Source: Nageia nagi (Eukaryota > Pinophyta). Taken from it: a DNA stretch of 64,000 nucleotides. The stretch covers positions 51,274,001-51,338,000 of the forward strand of contig JBITNC010000001.1 of assembly GCA_050084985.1 (NCBI GenBank). Direction: 5' to 3'. The notes beneath the pieces were generated by a model. It was not told the origin of the DNA. It saw only the letters and a program-made list of their open reading frames with translations, and did no database searches. Positions 36,037 to 47,154 of the stretch are shown piece by piece (positions within the stretch are counted from its first letter, which is position 1; each line of letters begins with the position of its first letter). The position numbers and the translations under genes are program-made.

Positions 36037-36962
36037 AGGGAAATGCAAATGTGAGAAATTTCAATAATAAAAAGAAGAACAAGCATGCTGCTTCTGTTGC
36101 CTACTACTCAATGACTCAAACTATTTCAAATGATTGGATTGTTGATTCAGGATGCACTAATCACATGTGTTATGAAAAGGATAAGTTTGAAAATTTTCAT
36201 AAGTACAAAAAAGATGCAGTTGTGATAGGTGATAATACAGTCCTTGATGTTCACGGAATAGGGAGTGTGAAGATTCATGGAAAGACTCTTGACAATGTCT
36301 TTTATGTGCCTAAACTAAGGATGAATCTCATCTCCGTGATTCAAATTACAAGGAAAGGATGCTCATTTGAGTTTACCTCACACTCTTGGTGTGTTAAGAA
36401 AGGACTTGCCACTTTGATAAAAGGATCAGTAAAGAATGACCTTTATATTGTGGATCAAGTACCTTCAAAGATTTGTCTTGCTACAAATGTTTGTTCAAAA
36501 GGTAATCTTTGGCATCAACGATTAGGACACCTTAACCACAAGAGTATTCAAGCTATGAAAACTCAAAACCTTGTGGAAGGTTTACCTAATATTTCACCCA
36601 TAGTTGGTCTTTGTGAAAGGTGCATTCTAGGAAAGATGCATAGGCAAAAGTTTGAAAAAGATAAGGCAACTCGGGCTACTTGTCCTCTTCAGCTTGTGCA
36701 TTTAGATTTGATGGGTCCTTTTCAGACTAAGTCACTAGGTGGAGCTTCTTATGTTCTGACCTTCATTGATGACTTCAGTAGGATGACATTTGGTTATCTA
36801 CTTGAGCACAAGGATCAAACTTTTGACAGGTTTCAAGACTTCAAGGCACTTGTTGAAAATCAAACTGATTTTAAGATCAAAATGCTGAGATCTGACAATG
36901 GGGGTGAATATAATAGCAATGAGTTTAACGACTTTTGTGTTCAACACGGGATTAAGCGATAA
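35864..36962 (+). pseudogene. Copia B zinc knuckle, protease and integrase N-terminal/core
   Basis: In one frame: the asparagine-rich linker, the CX2CX4HX4C knuckle (from 35967), protease with the catalytic triad in WIVDSGCTNHM (36136), then a GAG-pre-integrase HHCC zinc region (HQRLGHLNHKSI ... CERCILGKM). The integrase core follows with catalytic aspartates in HLDLMGPF and LRSDNGGEY. The frame ends at TAA 36960-36962, where the family has CAA (Gln) before FTIPYTPQQNG. The third catalytic residue, the glutamate of NGVAERKN, lies just beyond this premature stop. Confidence 0.92.
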
Positions 36963-37021
36963 TTCACAATCCCTTACACCCCTCAGCAAAATGGAGTTGC
37001 TGAAAGGAAGAATCGCACATT

Positions 37022-37507
37022 ATGGAAATGGCAAGATGCATGTTGGGTAACCTTCCTAGTTTCTTATGGGGCGAAGCTATTCACACTGCTATTCACACCC
37101 TAAATAGGTGTCCTACTAAGGCAGTTGAAGGTAAAACTCCATATGAAGCATGGACAGGAAAGAAACCTAACCTCTCACACTTCAGAGTCTTCGGTTGTGA
37201 TGCATTTGCCTTCATTACCTCAGAGAAAAGAAAGAAGTTAGATAAACGATCAGAAAAATGCATCTTTGTGGGGTATGATAATCAGCATAGAGGTTACAGG
37301 CTCTACTCTTCATCCCAGAAAATAGTCTTTGTTTCTAGGGATGTCAAGTTCAATGAACTTTCTGAGGATACGACTTCTCATGCTGAAGTGTCTGATACAG
37401 ATGATTCTTCACTTGCACCTAACTGGTTGGATGATCATGTAGAGAAGTCACCACAAGAGCAAAATTCTCCTAGCACAGAGAATTACAAGAAGTATGACCT
37501 TGAATAA
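37022..37507 (+). pseudogene. Copia B integrase C-terminal part
   Basis: Starts at MEMARCMLGNLPSFLWGEA after a one-base deletion (TTATGG where TTAATGG is expected, around 37020). It continues with HTLNRCPTKA, KTPYEAWTGKKPNLSHFRVF and CIFVGYDNQHRGYRLY, the conserved copia integrase tail before an acidic variable linker. It ends at a stop because of one extra base near 37495, after which RT continues in another frame. Confidence 0.92.
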
Positions 37508-39071
37508 ATCCTTATTTGCCAAAATTGATAATATGCATGAGCCATCAACCTTCAAAGAAGCTTCCAAGCAAGAGTGTTGGATGGAAGCTATGAAAGTTGA
37601 GTATGAGGCTCTCATGAAAAATGAAACTTGGGATTTGGTTCCTTATCCCAATGAGAAAAATGTGATTGGCAATAAATGGATATACAAGGTCAAGTACAAT
37701 TCTGATGGAAAAATTGAAAAATACAAGGCAAGGTTAGTGGCCAAAGGATTCGCTCAGCAATATGGTGTTGATTATGAGGAAACCTTTGCTCCTGTAGCCA
37801 AGATGCCTACTGTCAGAATAATTCTTGCTCTTTCTGCAGCTCAAGGATGGAAAGCTTTTCAACTTGATGTCAAAAGTGCATTTCTCAATGGGGAATTGGA
37901 TGTTGAAATCTACATGAATCAACCAGAAGGATTTATTCCAGAAGGAAAAGAGTCTCTTGTGTGCAAACTAAAGAAGTCTTTGTATGGACTTAAGCAAGCA
38001 CCTAGAGCATGGTACAAGAAAATTTCAGGATTCTTTGCAGATATTGGTTTTTCCAAGTGCTTCTCAGATTCAGATCTATATGTACTCAATCAAGGAAATG
38101 ACGTGGTCATAATTCTCCTTTATGTGGATGATCTTCTCATAACAGGCAATAATATTGAAATCATCCAAGAGTGCATCTCCAAACTCAAGGCAACATTTGA
38201 AATGACTGATCTAGGTCTATTGCATTACTATCTTGGGATGCAAGTATACCAACACAAAGATTGTACTTATCTTAGTCAATCTAAGTATATATCAGACATC
38301 TTGCAAAAGTTTGGAATGGAGGAGTGCAAATATGCTGCAATACCTATTTCTCCTGGAATCGTTGTATCACTGAGCTCAGATTCTCAGTTGGCTGATGCTA
38401 TAGCTTATAGACAATTGATTGGTAGTCTTCTGTATCTGACTATCTCTCATCCTGATATTGCCTTTGCAGTGAATCTCATGGCACGATTCATGCAAAAACC
38501 ATATGTTGCACACCTCAATGCTGTTAAGCAAATCTTGAGGTATGTCGCAGGGACAAAGGATCTCGCTCTTAAGTATTCCAACGTGCCCTCAATTGTTCTC
38601 TCAGGGTTCTCAGATTCTAATTATGGGGGAGATAGAGATGATAGAAAATTAACCTCTGCATATGTGTTTAGCATTGGTTCAGGTGCTATCTCTTGGGCTT
38701 CCAAGAAGCAACCTACTGTGACTCTTTCTACCACCGAAGCTGAATATCAAGCCATGTCTGTTGCCGCCCAAGAAGCTATTTGGCTAAGACATCTTCTGAA
38801 CAAAATTGGGTATAGGCAAAATGGCCCATCTCTTATTTCGTCAGACAATCAATCGGCTATCTCTTTGGCTAAGAATCCTATGTTCCATCAGCGAACCAAA
38901 CATGTAGAAATCCAAGCTCATTTTATCAAGGAGAAGGTTCTAGATGACATCATACACTTGCAGTATTGTCCATCTCCTGACAACTCCGCTGATTTGTTCA
39001 CCAAGCCCCTTCCTGCAGCTCAGTTCTGCAAGCTAAGGGATTCTCTCGGGTTGGTGATCAAGGGGGAGTGA
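37494..39071 (+). CDS. Copia B reverse transcriptase-RNase H (525 codons open)
   Basis: Long uninterrupted frame with the complete copia RT: CWMEAMKVEYEAL, NKWIYKVKYNSDGKIEKYKA, FQLDVKSAFLNGEL, SLYGLKQAPRAWY and active site YVDDLLITGNN. RNase H follows with SGFSDSNYGGDRDDRKLTSA, SWASKKQPTV and STTEAEYQAMS. The C-terminus is DLFTKPLPAAQF. It would copy element RNA into DNA inside virus-like particles. All catalytic motifs look intact, but there is no start of its own: it is normally the C-terminal part of the gag-pol polyprotein and is cut off here by the upstream lesions. The ATG at 37494 is only the first in frame. Confidence 0.93.
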   Translation: MTLNKSLFAKIDNMHEPSTFKEASKQECWMEAMKVEYEALMKNETWDLVPYPNEKNVIGNKWIYKVKYNSDGKIEKYKARLVAKGFAQQYGVDYEETFAPVAKMPTVRIILALSAAQGWKAFQLDVKSAFLNGELDVEIYMNQPEGFIPEGKESLVCKLKKSLYGLKQAPRAWYKKISGFFADIGFSKCFSDSDLYVLNQGNDVVIILLYVDDLLITGNNIEIIQECISKLKATFEMTDLGLLHYYLGMQVYQHKDCTYLSQSKYISDILQKFGMEECKYAAIPISPGIVVSLSSDSQLADAIAYRQLIGSLLYLTISHPDIAFAVNLMARFMQKPYVAHLNAVKQILRYVAGTKDLALKYSNVPSIVLSGFSDSNYGGDRDDRKLTSAYVFSIGSGAISWASKKQPTVTLSTTEAEYQAMSVAAQEAIWLRHLLNKIGYRQNGPSLISSDNQSAISLAKNPMFHQRTKHVEIQAHFIKEKVLDDIIHLQYCPSPDNSADLFTKPLPAAQFCKLRDSLGLVIKGE

Positions 39072-39911
39072 AGTTTAAACTTTTGTTAGTGATGACAACT
39101 TCACCTCTTAGAGGCCTTTTTTGATTGTACATTCTAGACCTCCGTGGTAATTTTGCTCTGCGTGACAAACTTGTTGTACAATTGTTGTTATAGAGTGTTG
39201 ATTATTTTATACCTCAGTGGTAAGTTTGCTCTGCGTGACAAACTTGTTGTACATTTTATACCTCCGTGGTGAGTTTGCTCTGCATGAGAAACTTATTGTA
39301 CAAATTTTGAGCATATAATTAATATACCTCTGTGGTAAGTTCGCTCTGCGTGACGAACTTGTTGTACATTCTATACCTCCGTGGTGAGTTTTCTCTACGT
39401 GAGAAACTCGTTGTACAATTTTTTATGCTCTATTTAAAATCAACACATGTCTATATACAACAGGTGACTATGAGTAATGGCTTGGCATCTCCGTGATGGC
39501 TTATAGTGCACCATTGATCAGTTATTTATAAGATGGCATTATTTAATTCTCTTATTTGAATATATGATGCATCTAACTGATTTTGTTCATGAGTTGCTTG
39601 TAGCATGCAGGATCTTCTTTAGAAATGCAGGTTACTCACCTTGTGAAAGCAAGCTCATGGAGACTCACATGTCAGCTTAAAGTTGATCGACTACTATGTA
39701 CAGTGAAACCAGTTGTGGTTAATGATTGTATTGTAAACCATTTTTTGTCAAATGGTAATGTAGTGAGTCTCATACTAGTTCTCAAAAAAAAAGAGATTCT
39801 CAAAATATGTAAAAGTTCTCATCTCCACTTGTATCTCTATGGAGGAGAACTCTCTCTTACTCTCTCTCTTCTCTCTTCTACGCTCTATCCCAATATTGCA
39901 TTAAGGGGGAG
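39072..39911 (+). other. Copia B 3' trailer and polypurine tract
   Basis: Noncoding stretch between pol and the 3' LTR. It carries the hairpin array (39137-39420), a second region also conserved in copia A (GGCATCTCCGTGATGGCTTA and following, around 39483), and ends with AAGGGGGAG at 39903-39911, the plus-strand primer. Confidence 0.85.
39137..39420 (+). repeat. Five tandem hairpin units in the copia B trailer
   Basis: Each unit is close to ATACCTCCGTGGTAAGTTTG, loop CTCTGCGTGA, then CAAACTTGTTGTACA. The inverted arms pair across a constant 10-base loop: 39149-39155/39166-39172, 39222-39228/39239-39245, 39271-39277/39288-39294, 39337-39343/39354-39360 and 39386-39392/39403-39409. Unit 4 has AAGTTCG with CGAACTT and unit 5 GAGTTTT with GAAACTC, so substitutions in one arm are matched in the other. 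One related hairpin is in copia A (9912-9935). Confidence 0.88.
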
Positions 39912-40400
39912 TGTTAGAATTTGTAATGAAATATTGTGAATATCTAAACTCCTTGTAAATTCAATTAATCACTTAAAGGTATGTAGATACCTTAAGTGAT
40001 TAATAGAATTCTTTAATATGTAGACTTTGACTTTACCAAAGTGGGTAGTTGGTAGGTTGAAGTTTGGTGATAAATTTAATGTAACCCTAACCTTACCCTT
40101 GGGTTAAAGGAAGGTTAGGGAGGTGCTCTCAACCTATAAATAGAGGGCCTCTCCTCATGTAAACATATCTAAGTTTTGAGTAAGATTACTCTACTTGGTT
40201 GTGTAGGAGAGAGCTAGAGAATAGTTGTAAGAGAGACATAGATTTGAGAATAAGAGAACTAGTTGTGGATGTACTCCCAAGGAGGGAGGAACCACATTAT
40301 ATTGATATGTTATCTTGAGTGATTGTGTTATATTGTGTACACTTGAGTTTCCTAGTCTAAGGTCCTAGAGGATTTGTTTAGATCTAGTTCAAATCCTTCA
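39912..40400 (+). repeat. Copia B 3' LTR
   Basis: 489 bp, identical to 31477-31965 except for two substitutions seen by eye (TGTGTT/TATGTT and TATCTTG/TATATTG). It is followed by TGCCT, the second copy of the target duplication. Confidence 0.97.
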
Positions 40401-43400
40401 TGCCTCCATTGAGGTACAAGACAAATGTGCACTTTGGAAATGGTGTGCTTGCCTTTAACTCCTTCAGTGTGGCTTATGAGTGGTGATTTTAATATTGTTG
40501 AGAAATCGAGCAATAAATTGAGTTAGACTCCTAATAGGTGGGCCTTCAGAGAGTGATGTGCTTGGTACTTTATGAAAAAAAAATTAGGTCTCTTTGAACC
40601 CAACTCATGTTTTTTTACAAGAGATTTTTCTGAACATCTTTGGTACATGTGATCTAATTTTCAACCAGGCCAAGAAAGGGTGTTGAAGCATCTTGATGGT
40701 GTCATGTTGCTAGATCAATGAGAATGAATTTCTTTTTTAGATGGCTTACATTTGTATGTAATTTAGTGGAAGCCATTCCTGGGATGATTACCTCAAGCCA
40801 TCTCCTTATCATTTTCATTATTTTGGCTTCCTCACTTCCCCAATGGCATTTTAATTCTTATTTTTTCCTTAATACATCTTTTCTCTAGCATGGTGCTTTG
40901 ATGTGTCATATCCAATAGGTTTGGAATCTTGTTCCTATACCTAAAGGAAACTTTGGGTAGATTGAATGGTGGAATGATGCCATCTTTCGTACCACTACTT
41001 TTATTTACAACATGGGTAAGAAAGTAGCTCAACTTCATTACCACTCCAATTCGACTCTTCATGATGATTTGATCAAATCCTCTATCCATTTGGATTCCAA
41101 CCCTTTTGATGTTGATATTTAAACCCACTTGGCCCAAATCAAGAATGAGTTAAAGATAACCAAAACTTATGAGACCAAAGGTGCATAGTTAAAAGCTCAC
41201 CTTCATTAGCTCAAGATTGGGGATAAGGTCACCAAGAAATTTTTTCTATGCATGAGTCCCCCTTGCCATTCCATTCAATTTCAAGCTCTTCAAGAGAATG
41301 GGGTAAGGCTTACTTATTTATTCGATATAGCTAATGCTTTCACCAAGCATTATAATCAACTTATTTTACCCAGTGGTTTACTCCAAAAAGAGAGCAAGCT
41401 CTTTTATTGTGCAAAGATATTGTTCCAATTCAGATTTCTAAGGCCCAATAGAGAGATTGTAAATCTCTTTGAACTCTTGAAAATCTAGAGAATGTTATGT
41501 ATCACATGGCAAATCCAAAGCCCCTAGCTTGGATCTCCTTATGAGTTTTACAAATCCTGCATCAAGTCTATTTGGAGGCCCTTCAAGAAGGTTCCCTAGG
41601 CCCACTTATCAACAAAGGAAATATTAAGTTCATTCCAAAACTAAGGGACCTTGAAGGTATCACTAATTGGAATCCAATTACTCTCTTGAATGTTAGCTAC
41701 AAAATTATTGCTAAGACTTTAACTTTGAAACTTTGACCTATTCTTCCTCAAATTATCTGACTAGAGCAAAATAGTTTCATTAAAGGAAGATACTTTTTGG
41801 ATAGTATGTTATGAATGTGGAAAGGTATGGAATGGGCTAGAATTTCCAATCAAAGGACCATTTTCATTAAAATAGATTTTGAGAAAACTTATGATAGAAT
41901 TGAGTGGCTCTTTATACTTACGATGTTAGAAGCTCTTGGCTTTGGGTCATATTTTATTTCTATTATGCATATTCTCTTTCAATATGCTTCAATTATACTA
42001 TCTTTTTACAATTTTTAGATTGAAGAAATTGGGATTCATAGATTTGTTCAATAGGGATGCCCTTTATCCCCATCATTATATATTTTGGCTATAGATGATT
42101 TTGGCTATCTTTTAGCTAAACAATCTACTAGTGAAATTTTACAAGGAATTATGTTGCCTAGTAATGCAAGGTAGCTCATTAATGGATATTTCATAAATGA
42201 TTAATTTCTCACCATTAATGAAGGTGAGAAGTTGGTTACAACTGCAATACAATGCTTAGATACCTTTTATCAAGCATATGGTTCTAGATATAATGGAAAA
42301 AGACATCATGCTACAAATAATCTATATTTCCCCAACATAGTTAGCTTGCACATTACAACTAGCTTTAGATTATGTCAAGAGAAGTTTACAAATTTCTCGG
42401 TATTCCCTTTGCATTTCAAGGGTCCCTTCTTCAACTCTGGAAATATATTATCACTAAAATGGAGAAAAAACTAGATTACTAGGCCACGAAGAAGCTTTCC
42501 TTGGTAGGTAAAATCCAAATTTGCACCAAGGTGTTACAAGCTACTCGTATGTCCTATTCTTCTTGTTGGGTTCCATCCTAGGCTTATTACAATAAACTCA
42601 AAAAGCTTTAGGAATTTATTTGGTCATCCACTTCAGATAAAAAGGGATTCCATAGAGTAGCATGGACTACATGTAATCTCCCCTATAATGTTGGAGGTAT
42701 GGGCATGATTAATTGCAAGAAACAAGGCTTAGCCTTTTACACAAAATGGATTCTTTGAGATCTCAAAGGCATGGAGGCCTAAAAGGTTCTCATTAGGCAC
42801 CTTGTTTCCTCTGACCTTCTGCTTAATCATAAAGTTTGGGTGGGTATGGATTTTCCATCACTAGTGCTTACACTAGTGTATATTAAAATAGTTGTATCTT
42901 TCATGATCAGAAGTATTTGGAAAGCTTGGCAACAACTTAACTCGTGGATCATATGGAAAGGAGCAAGCAATCATACCAAGATTTCTATTAAACACTTAAC
43001 GTGTGGTGGTCTCCTGTCATTTAAGAGAACTAGTTTCCATTATCCAGAACTCCTTAGATAGAAACTAAAAAAAATTTCAACGCAAGGAGTAGCCACTATT
43101 ATAGATTTGTATTCTTGTCAAACTGGGGATTAGATACCATGGAAGAATTTAAATTCATTTTTCATTTGAAATGTGCAGGTAAATCTACTTATGATGTTAT
43201 GATTAATAATGTTTCTTTCTCCACTTGGAAAATAATTGGAGTCAAAACATAGAATCCATGGTGGAAAGATTGGGCTTAGCATGGCAATATTCCACTTTGC
43301 CATTATAAAGCCCATCATGGCTATCAATGGCTTACTCTTATGTTTCCCATAATTGCTAAGCTTAATGAAAATTGGGATTTAATTTCTACTCATACTCGCT

Positions 43401-44400
43401 GGAAATCCATATTTGAAGAAACCTAGGTTTCATACTTGGAACCCAAGAAATCCTTTTTGTGTGGGGTATTATATCAAGGATCACCTCTTGGTTCTTGACT
43501 GACCCACTTAGGTGTTTTAGACCCTAAATGTGCTTTTTTTTCAAGAACATAAGTCTTTTCACCTTTTTTTGATCATGTAAACATGTAGTTCTTGCTTGGG
43601 ATTGGGTGGATTCCTTTTTTACCCCTTACATTGCGTTACCTTTTTCATGGCAACATGCCTTATTAGGAGATCATGTTACCTACTCCCTTCCTCTATGGGA
43701 AGTATGGCAAATCTTTCGTGTTAGCCTTTTGTTTCATATTTGAAAATCTAGAAATAAGATTATTTTTCAACAAGCAGAACCTCCCTTAGCATTTTCTTTT
43801 TCTAATAGATTGGATGTCTTCTATGATGTGTGCCTGCAGATTTATGACTAAGCAAAAAGGTGAAAATGGACATTGAGCATTTGATGGAACTAATGGAGTA
43901 TTGGGGCAATGCTTCGTGTATTGTTAATCACATGCCTCCATATCATTCTCCACTAGATATATCTCGGGGTCCACCTTCTCAAGCAAGATCCTATCAATGC
44001 TCTCAATCCACAACCCATCAATAATCGTATGATTGCTTGAGGTCATATCGTCTGCCATCACATCATCTAATTAATGCACATGGAGTTAGTTCATCCGAGC
44101 CATTTAAGACACAGGGTGATTGCTCTTCTCATCCATCAGTGCTACCACCTTCTAGCCCTGCTCAAGGGTGGGACACCTAAGATATTAATGATAAGTATAT
44201 TGTTGGATGTGCTCTCCCCGAGATGCATGATGAGCATACCCACCCAAGTGGGTTTCGTCCGCCATCTTTTAACACATCAGGGGGGTAAGATACAATAGTT
44301 AATATAGAATCAAATGAATGGCATGCCAACGATGGATGGGATCTATAAACTATCTTGACCAATTTATGGCACCACATGCTGGACGATGATGAGGAAACTC
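40401..44400 (+). pseudogene. LINE ORF2 remainder: endonuclease C-terminus, RT, zf-RVT region
   Basis: Continues the endonuclease of 31146-31476: KCALWKW, then LMSGDFNIVEKSSNKLS (GDFN motif). RT begins near 41590 with LGPLINKGNIKFIPKL, then NWNPITLLNVSYKIIAKTL, NSFIKGRYFLDSML, FIKIDFEKTYDRIEW, and GCPLSPSLYILA. The YADD-like site is decayed (YFIND, near 42190). After it come KIQICTKVLQATRMSYSSCW and VAWTTCNLPYNVGGMG, typical of plant L1-like elements, and a zf-RVT-like tail. Stops throughout. An A-rich stretch near 44610 may be the 3' end; no target duplication was found. Confidence 0.88.
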
Positions 44401-44721
44401 ACATGGGTAATTAATTATTTGTATGTTTAATGCATATGTGAATGCTTCTAGAATATTTCAATTATTTTATGATAAAACAGTTGAGATTTTACCTTTTCCC
44501 ACTAAACGGATGTAATTTTGTTTCCCCGATGAATATGATTAATAAAAGTCTAATTAATACCACCCACCCACTTTTATTGTAAAAACTTTTATTTAATATA
44601 ATGTGTCTTTTCAAAAAACTTAAAAAAAGAAGCTATAACAATAGATGAATAGCCCCTTATTTTGTTCATCATCTTCAGCAAGAAATAATCCCAAAGTTTT
44701 TATGTATAGTGAAACAGGCTT

Positions 44722-45480
44722 CCAAACTGTGGAAGCATAGAGAAGGCGTGCGAATGGTTTGACGAGATGCATGATGCAGACAAAGTTTCATGGACTGCAA
44801 CGATCGCAGGACATACACAAAATAGATACGTTGAAAGGGTCTGCGAGGTGTTTGACAAAATGTCTTACCGATATGAAGTTATTTCCAATAATCGCAGGAT
44901 ATGCACAAAATGTATTTTCTGAAAAAGGCCTAAAAACTTTTAAGCAGATGCAATTGTCAGATGTAAAGCCAAACTCTGTAACCTTTGCTAGCATTCTTCC
45001 AGCATGTGCCACCACATCGAATGTGGTGGTTGTGAATGTCCTGGTAGTAAGGTACGCAAAATGTGGAAGAATATAGGAGAATTGTTTGACAAAATGCCTC
45101 ATCGAGATGCAGTCTCATGGACTGCAATGATCGTAGGATATGTACAAAACGGATACATTGAAAGGGTATGCGAATTGTTTGACAAAGTGCCTCATCGAAA
45201 TGCAGTCTCATGCAGGATATGCACAAAACACGGATACGTTGAAAGGTTTGCGAATTATCTGACAAAATGCCTCATGGAAATGCAGTTTCATTGAATGCAA
45301 TGATCGTAGGATATGCACAAAAATGGGTTTTCTGAAAAGGCTCTAGAGAATTTGAAGTAGATGCAACTGTCAGGTGTGAAGCCAAACACTGCAACCTTTG
45401 CCGACATTCTTCCAGTATATGCCACCATGGGAGCTCTAGAAGAAGGTATGGACATCTATCAAAGAGTGCTTGAAAATGGT
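44722..45480 (+). pseudogene. PPR (pentatricopeptide repeat) gene fragment
   Basis: Repeated motifs of plant PLS-type PPR proteins, which bind organellar RNA when intact: KVSWTATIAGHTQN, then KPNSVTFASILPACATTS, GELFDKMPHRDAVSWTAMIV, YVQNGYIERVCELFDKVPHR and a partial further unit. At least four units are visible in two frames. Frameshifts, a deleted half-unit near 45210 and lack of start or stop mark it as a pseudogene. It lies just after the LINE. Its DNA phrases recur in the copia B leader (32940-33460). Confidence 0.85.
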
Positions 45481-45699
45481 TTTTACTCGCAAATTATTTG
45501 ACAAGATGCATGATGCAAACACAGTTTCATTGACTGCAATGATGCAAACACAGTTTGTTGTACTGCAATTATTTTTTTCTATGATGCTTCCAGGTCTGTA
45601 ATCTATTGTTTTTATTTCTGCTTTTGTAGGTGCCAATCTCTTGAGATGGAGTATGGATGCAAACTTTGTATTGGACTCTACACAAATGAAGGAGAGGTA

Positions 45700-47150
45700 A
45701 AGTCATTTTAGCTGTTACAAGCACATGATGTTTTCTTTCATTATCTGAAAACTGTAGCTCAAGTTATATTGTATAACAGATCCTGACAAATTATAATGTC
45801 TCTTCTGATACTGTCATGAAAACCACTGGGGATTTTTAACTCTATTGAAGCTTTCTACTTTGTAATAGGTCTTATGTTATGTGTTAAAGCATTGTATCTA
45901 GAATGAGTCAATGACTGATACAAACTGTTTTGGAATGGTTAAAGTTAGAACTCTATAATGTGTTTGTTGTATAATGTATTTTATTTTGGATTTTACAACC
46001 AAAGACTTGATTTTTAATAAGCTGTATTTTAAAAGAAATGTATGAAACATATGAGTTGGCGCAAAGAATCATCTATGAAAACAGTTGTTTGAAGCATTAT
46101 AGGAAAACCAAAGAATTTTTAGCGAAGAGGAAAATTATTGGTTAGTTAATAATTAATAATCAACCATTCCTATCGACTGATTTGTTATAACTGAAACCCA
46201 TCAAATTGCTGCCACATGTGGTGCTATTGAACGTTAGTTTCTACTCTACTAGCAAATGTAATATTGATGGTGAAACCCATCAGATTGCCACCATATGTAG
46301 TTTCATTGTGGTAGTTCTGATCGCATAAGCTATAGTGGAAGAGTTGTGAACCTGGGTTATGTGTCTGAATGTTTTACCCTGTCATTTTATAGCTTTTCAA
46401 TCGCATTCAATATCATTCTTTTATTCATTTATTTAATAGGATATGAAACTTGAAAAATAAGAGGAGAATATTTGAAGTTTTAAAGAAACTTTCAATCCAT
46501 CAGTATTTATGGGAAGGTTGTTCTTAACGAATTGGCGGATTCACTTGTCTCATGAAATTGTATTCATAATCATTTGTGATAGAGTTAGTTGATTTCATAC
46601 AACTATTGCTCTAAACTTGTTTCAAAGTTGATATCTGTGCATACAAGGTTCACAATGGTTTGCTAATCATAGTGAAGTACTTATTAATCATGGTTTTGTT
46701 AGTGGAGTGTGCTTCAAATCACCTGCTTTGTCTATTTTAATCCAATATGTCCAAATGAAGACAAACATGAAGTGGCTCAATTGAAGTTGTCGAGATTGCC
46801 ATTACTGTACCATTTCAATGATATTACAATTTGCTAATTATTTCATTTTTTATTGAATAGACTTATAGACATGCTCTCTCTAATTTTTTATAGAGTTTAG
46901 ACCATAAATGTGGCTATAAATCAGGGTCTGACACCATATTAATTGTATATGGCTACGCACAAATTTGATATGCAAAGAGAAATGAAATGAACAACACCGG
47001 AAAAGGTGAATTCGTTGGGTGGAACTCCACTCCTAGAAAAACTGCAAATTCATTTCATTCTTAATTTTAAAGGTCTAATTTGGTTGTAGAATTTGAGATA
47101 AAATTGGACTATAGGTTGTAAGGGATTCTTTTTTGAGTCATTGTATGCTG
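45700..47150. other. Intergenic, nothing firm
   Basis: No gene recognised. Just before it, 45629-45696 is exon-like: TTTTGTAG acceptor, an open stretch CQSLEMEYGCKLCIGLYTNE, then a GTAAAG donor. No partner exon could be tied to it. Confidence 0.3.
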
Positions 47151-47154
47151 CAGG

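Larger units (their letters stand above)
31477..40400 (+). mobile_element. Copia B: young, structurally complete Ty1/copia element
   Basis: 8,924 bp bounded by two 489-bp LTRs that differ at only two positions by eye (around 31879 and 31899 against 40312 and 40332). A perfect target duplication TGCCT lies at 31472-31476 and 40401-40405. PBS TGGTATCAGAGCC directly follows the 5' LTR and polypurine tract AAGGGGGAG directly precedes the 3' LTR. The internal order gag, protease, integrase, RT, RNase H defines Ty1/copia. It has a 3.2-kb leader carrying PPR-like cargo and an 840-base trailer with a hairpin array. The coding region is broken in four places, so this copy needs help in trans to move. 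Confidence 0.97.

Noticed and set aside
35124-36086. Several minus-strand open frames under copia B gag
   Set aside because: They mirror the plus-strand gag and pol, are rich in cysteine/serine artefacts, and contain no motifs.
44788-45265. Minus-strand open frames across the PPR fragment at 44722
   Set aside because: PPR motifs read on the plus strand; these are complements of the repeats.
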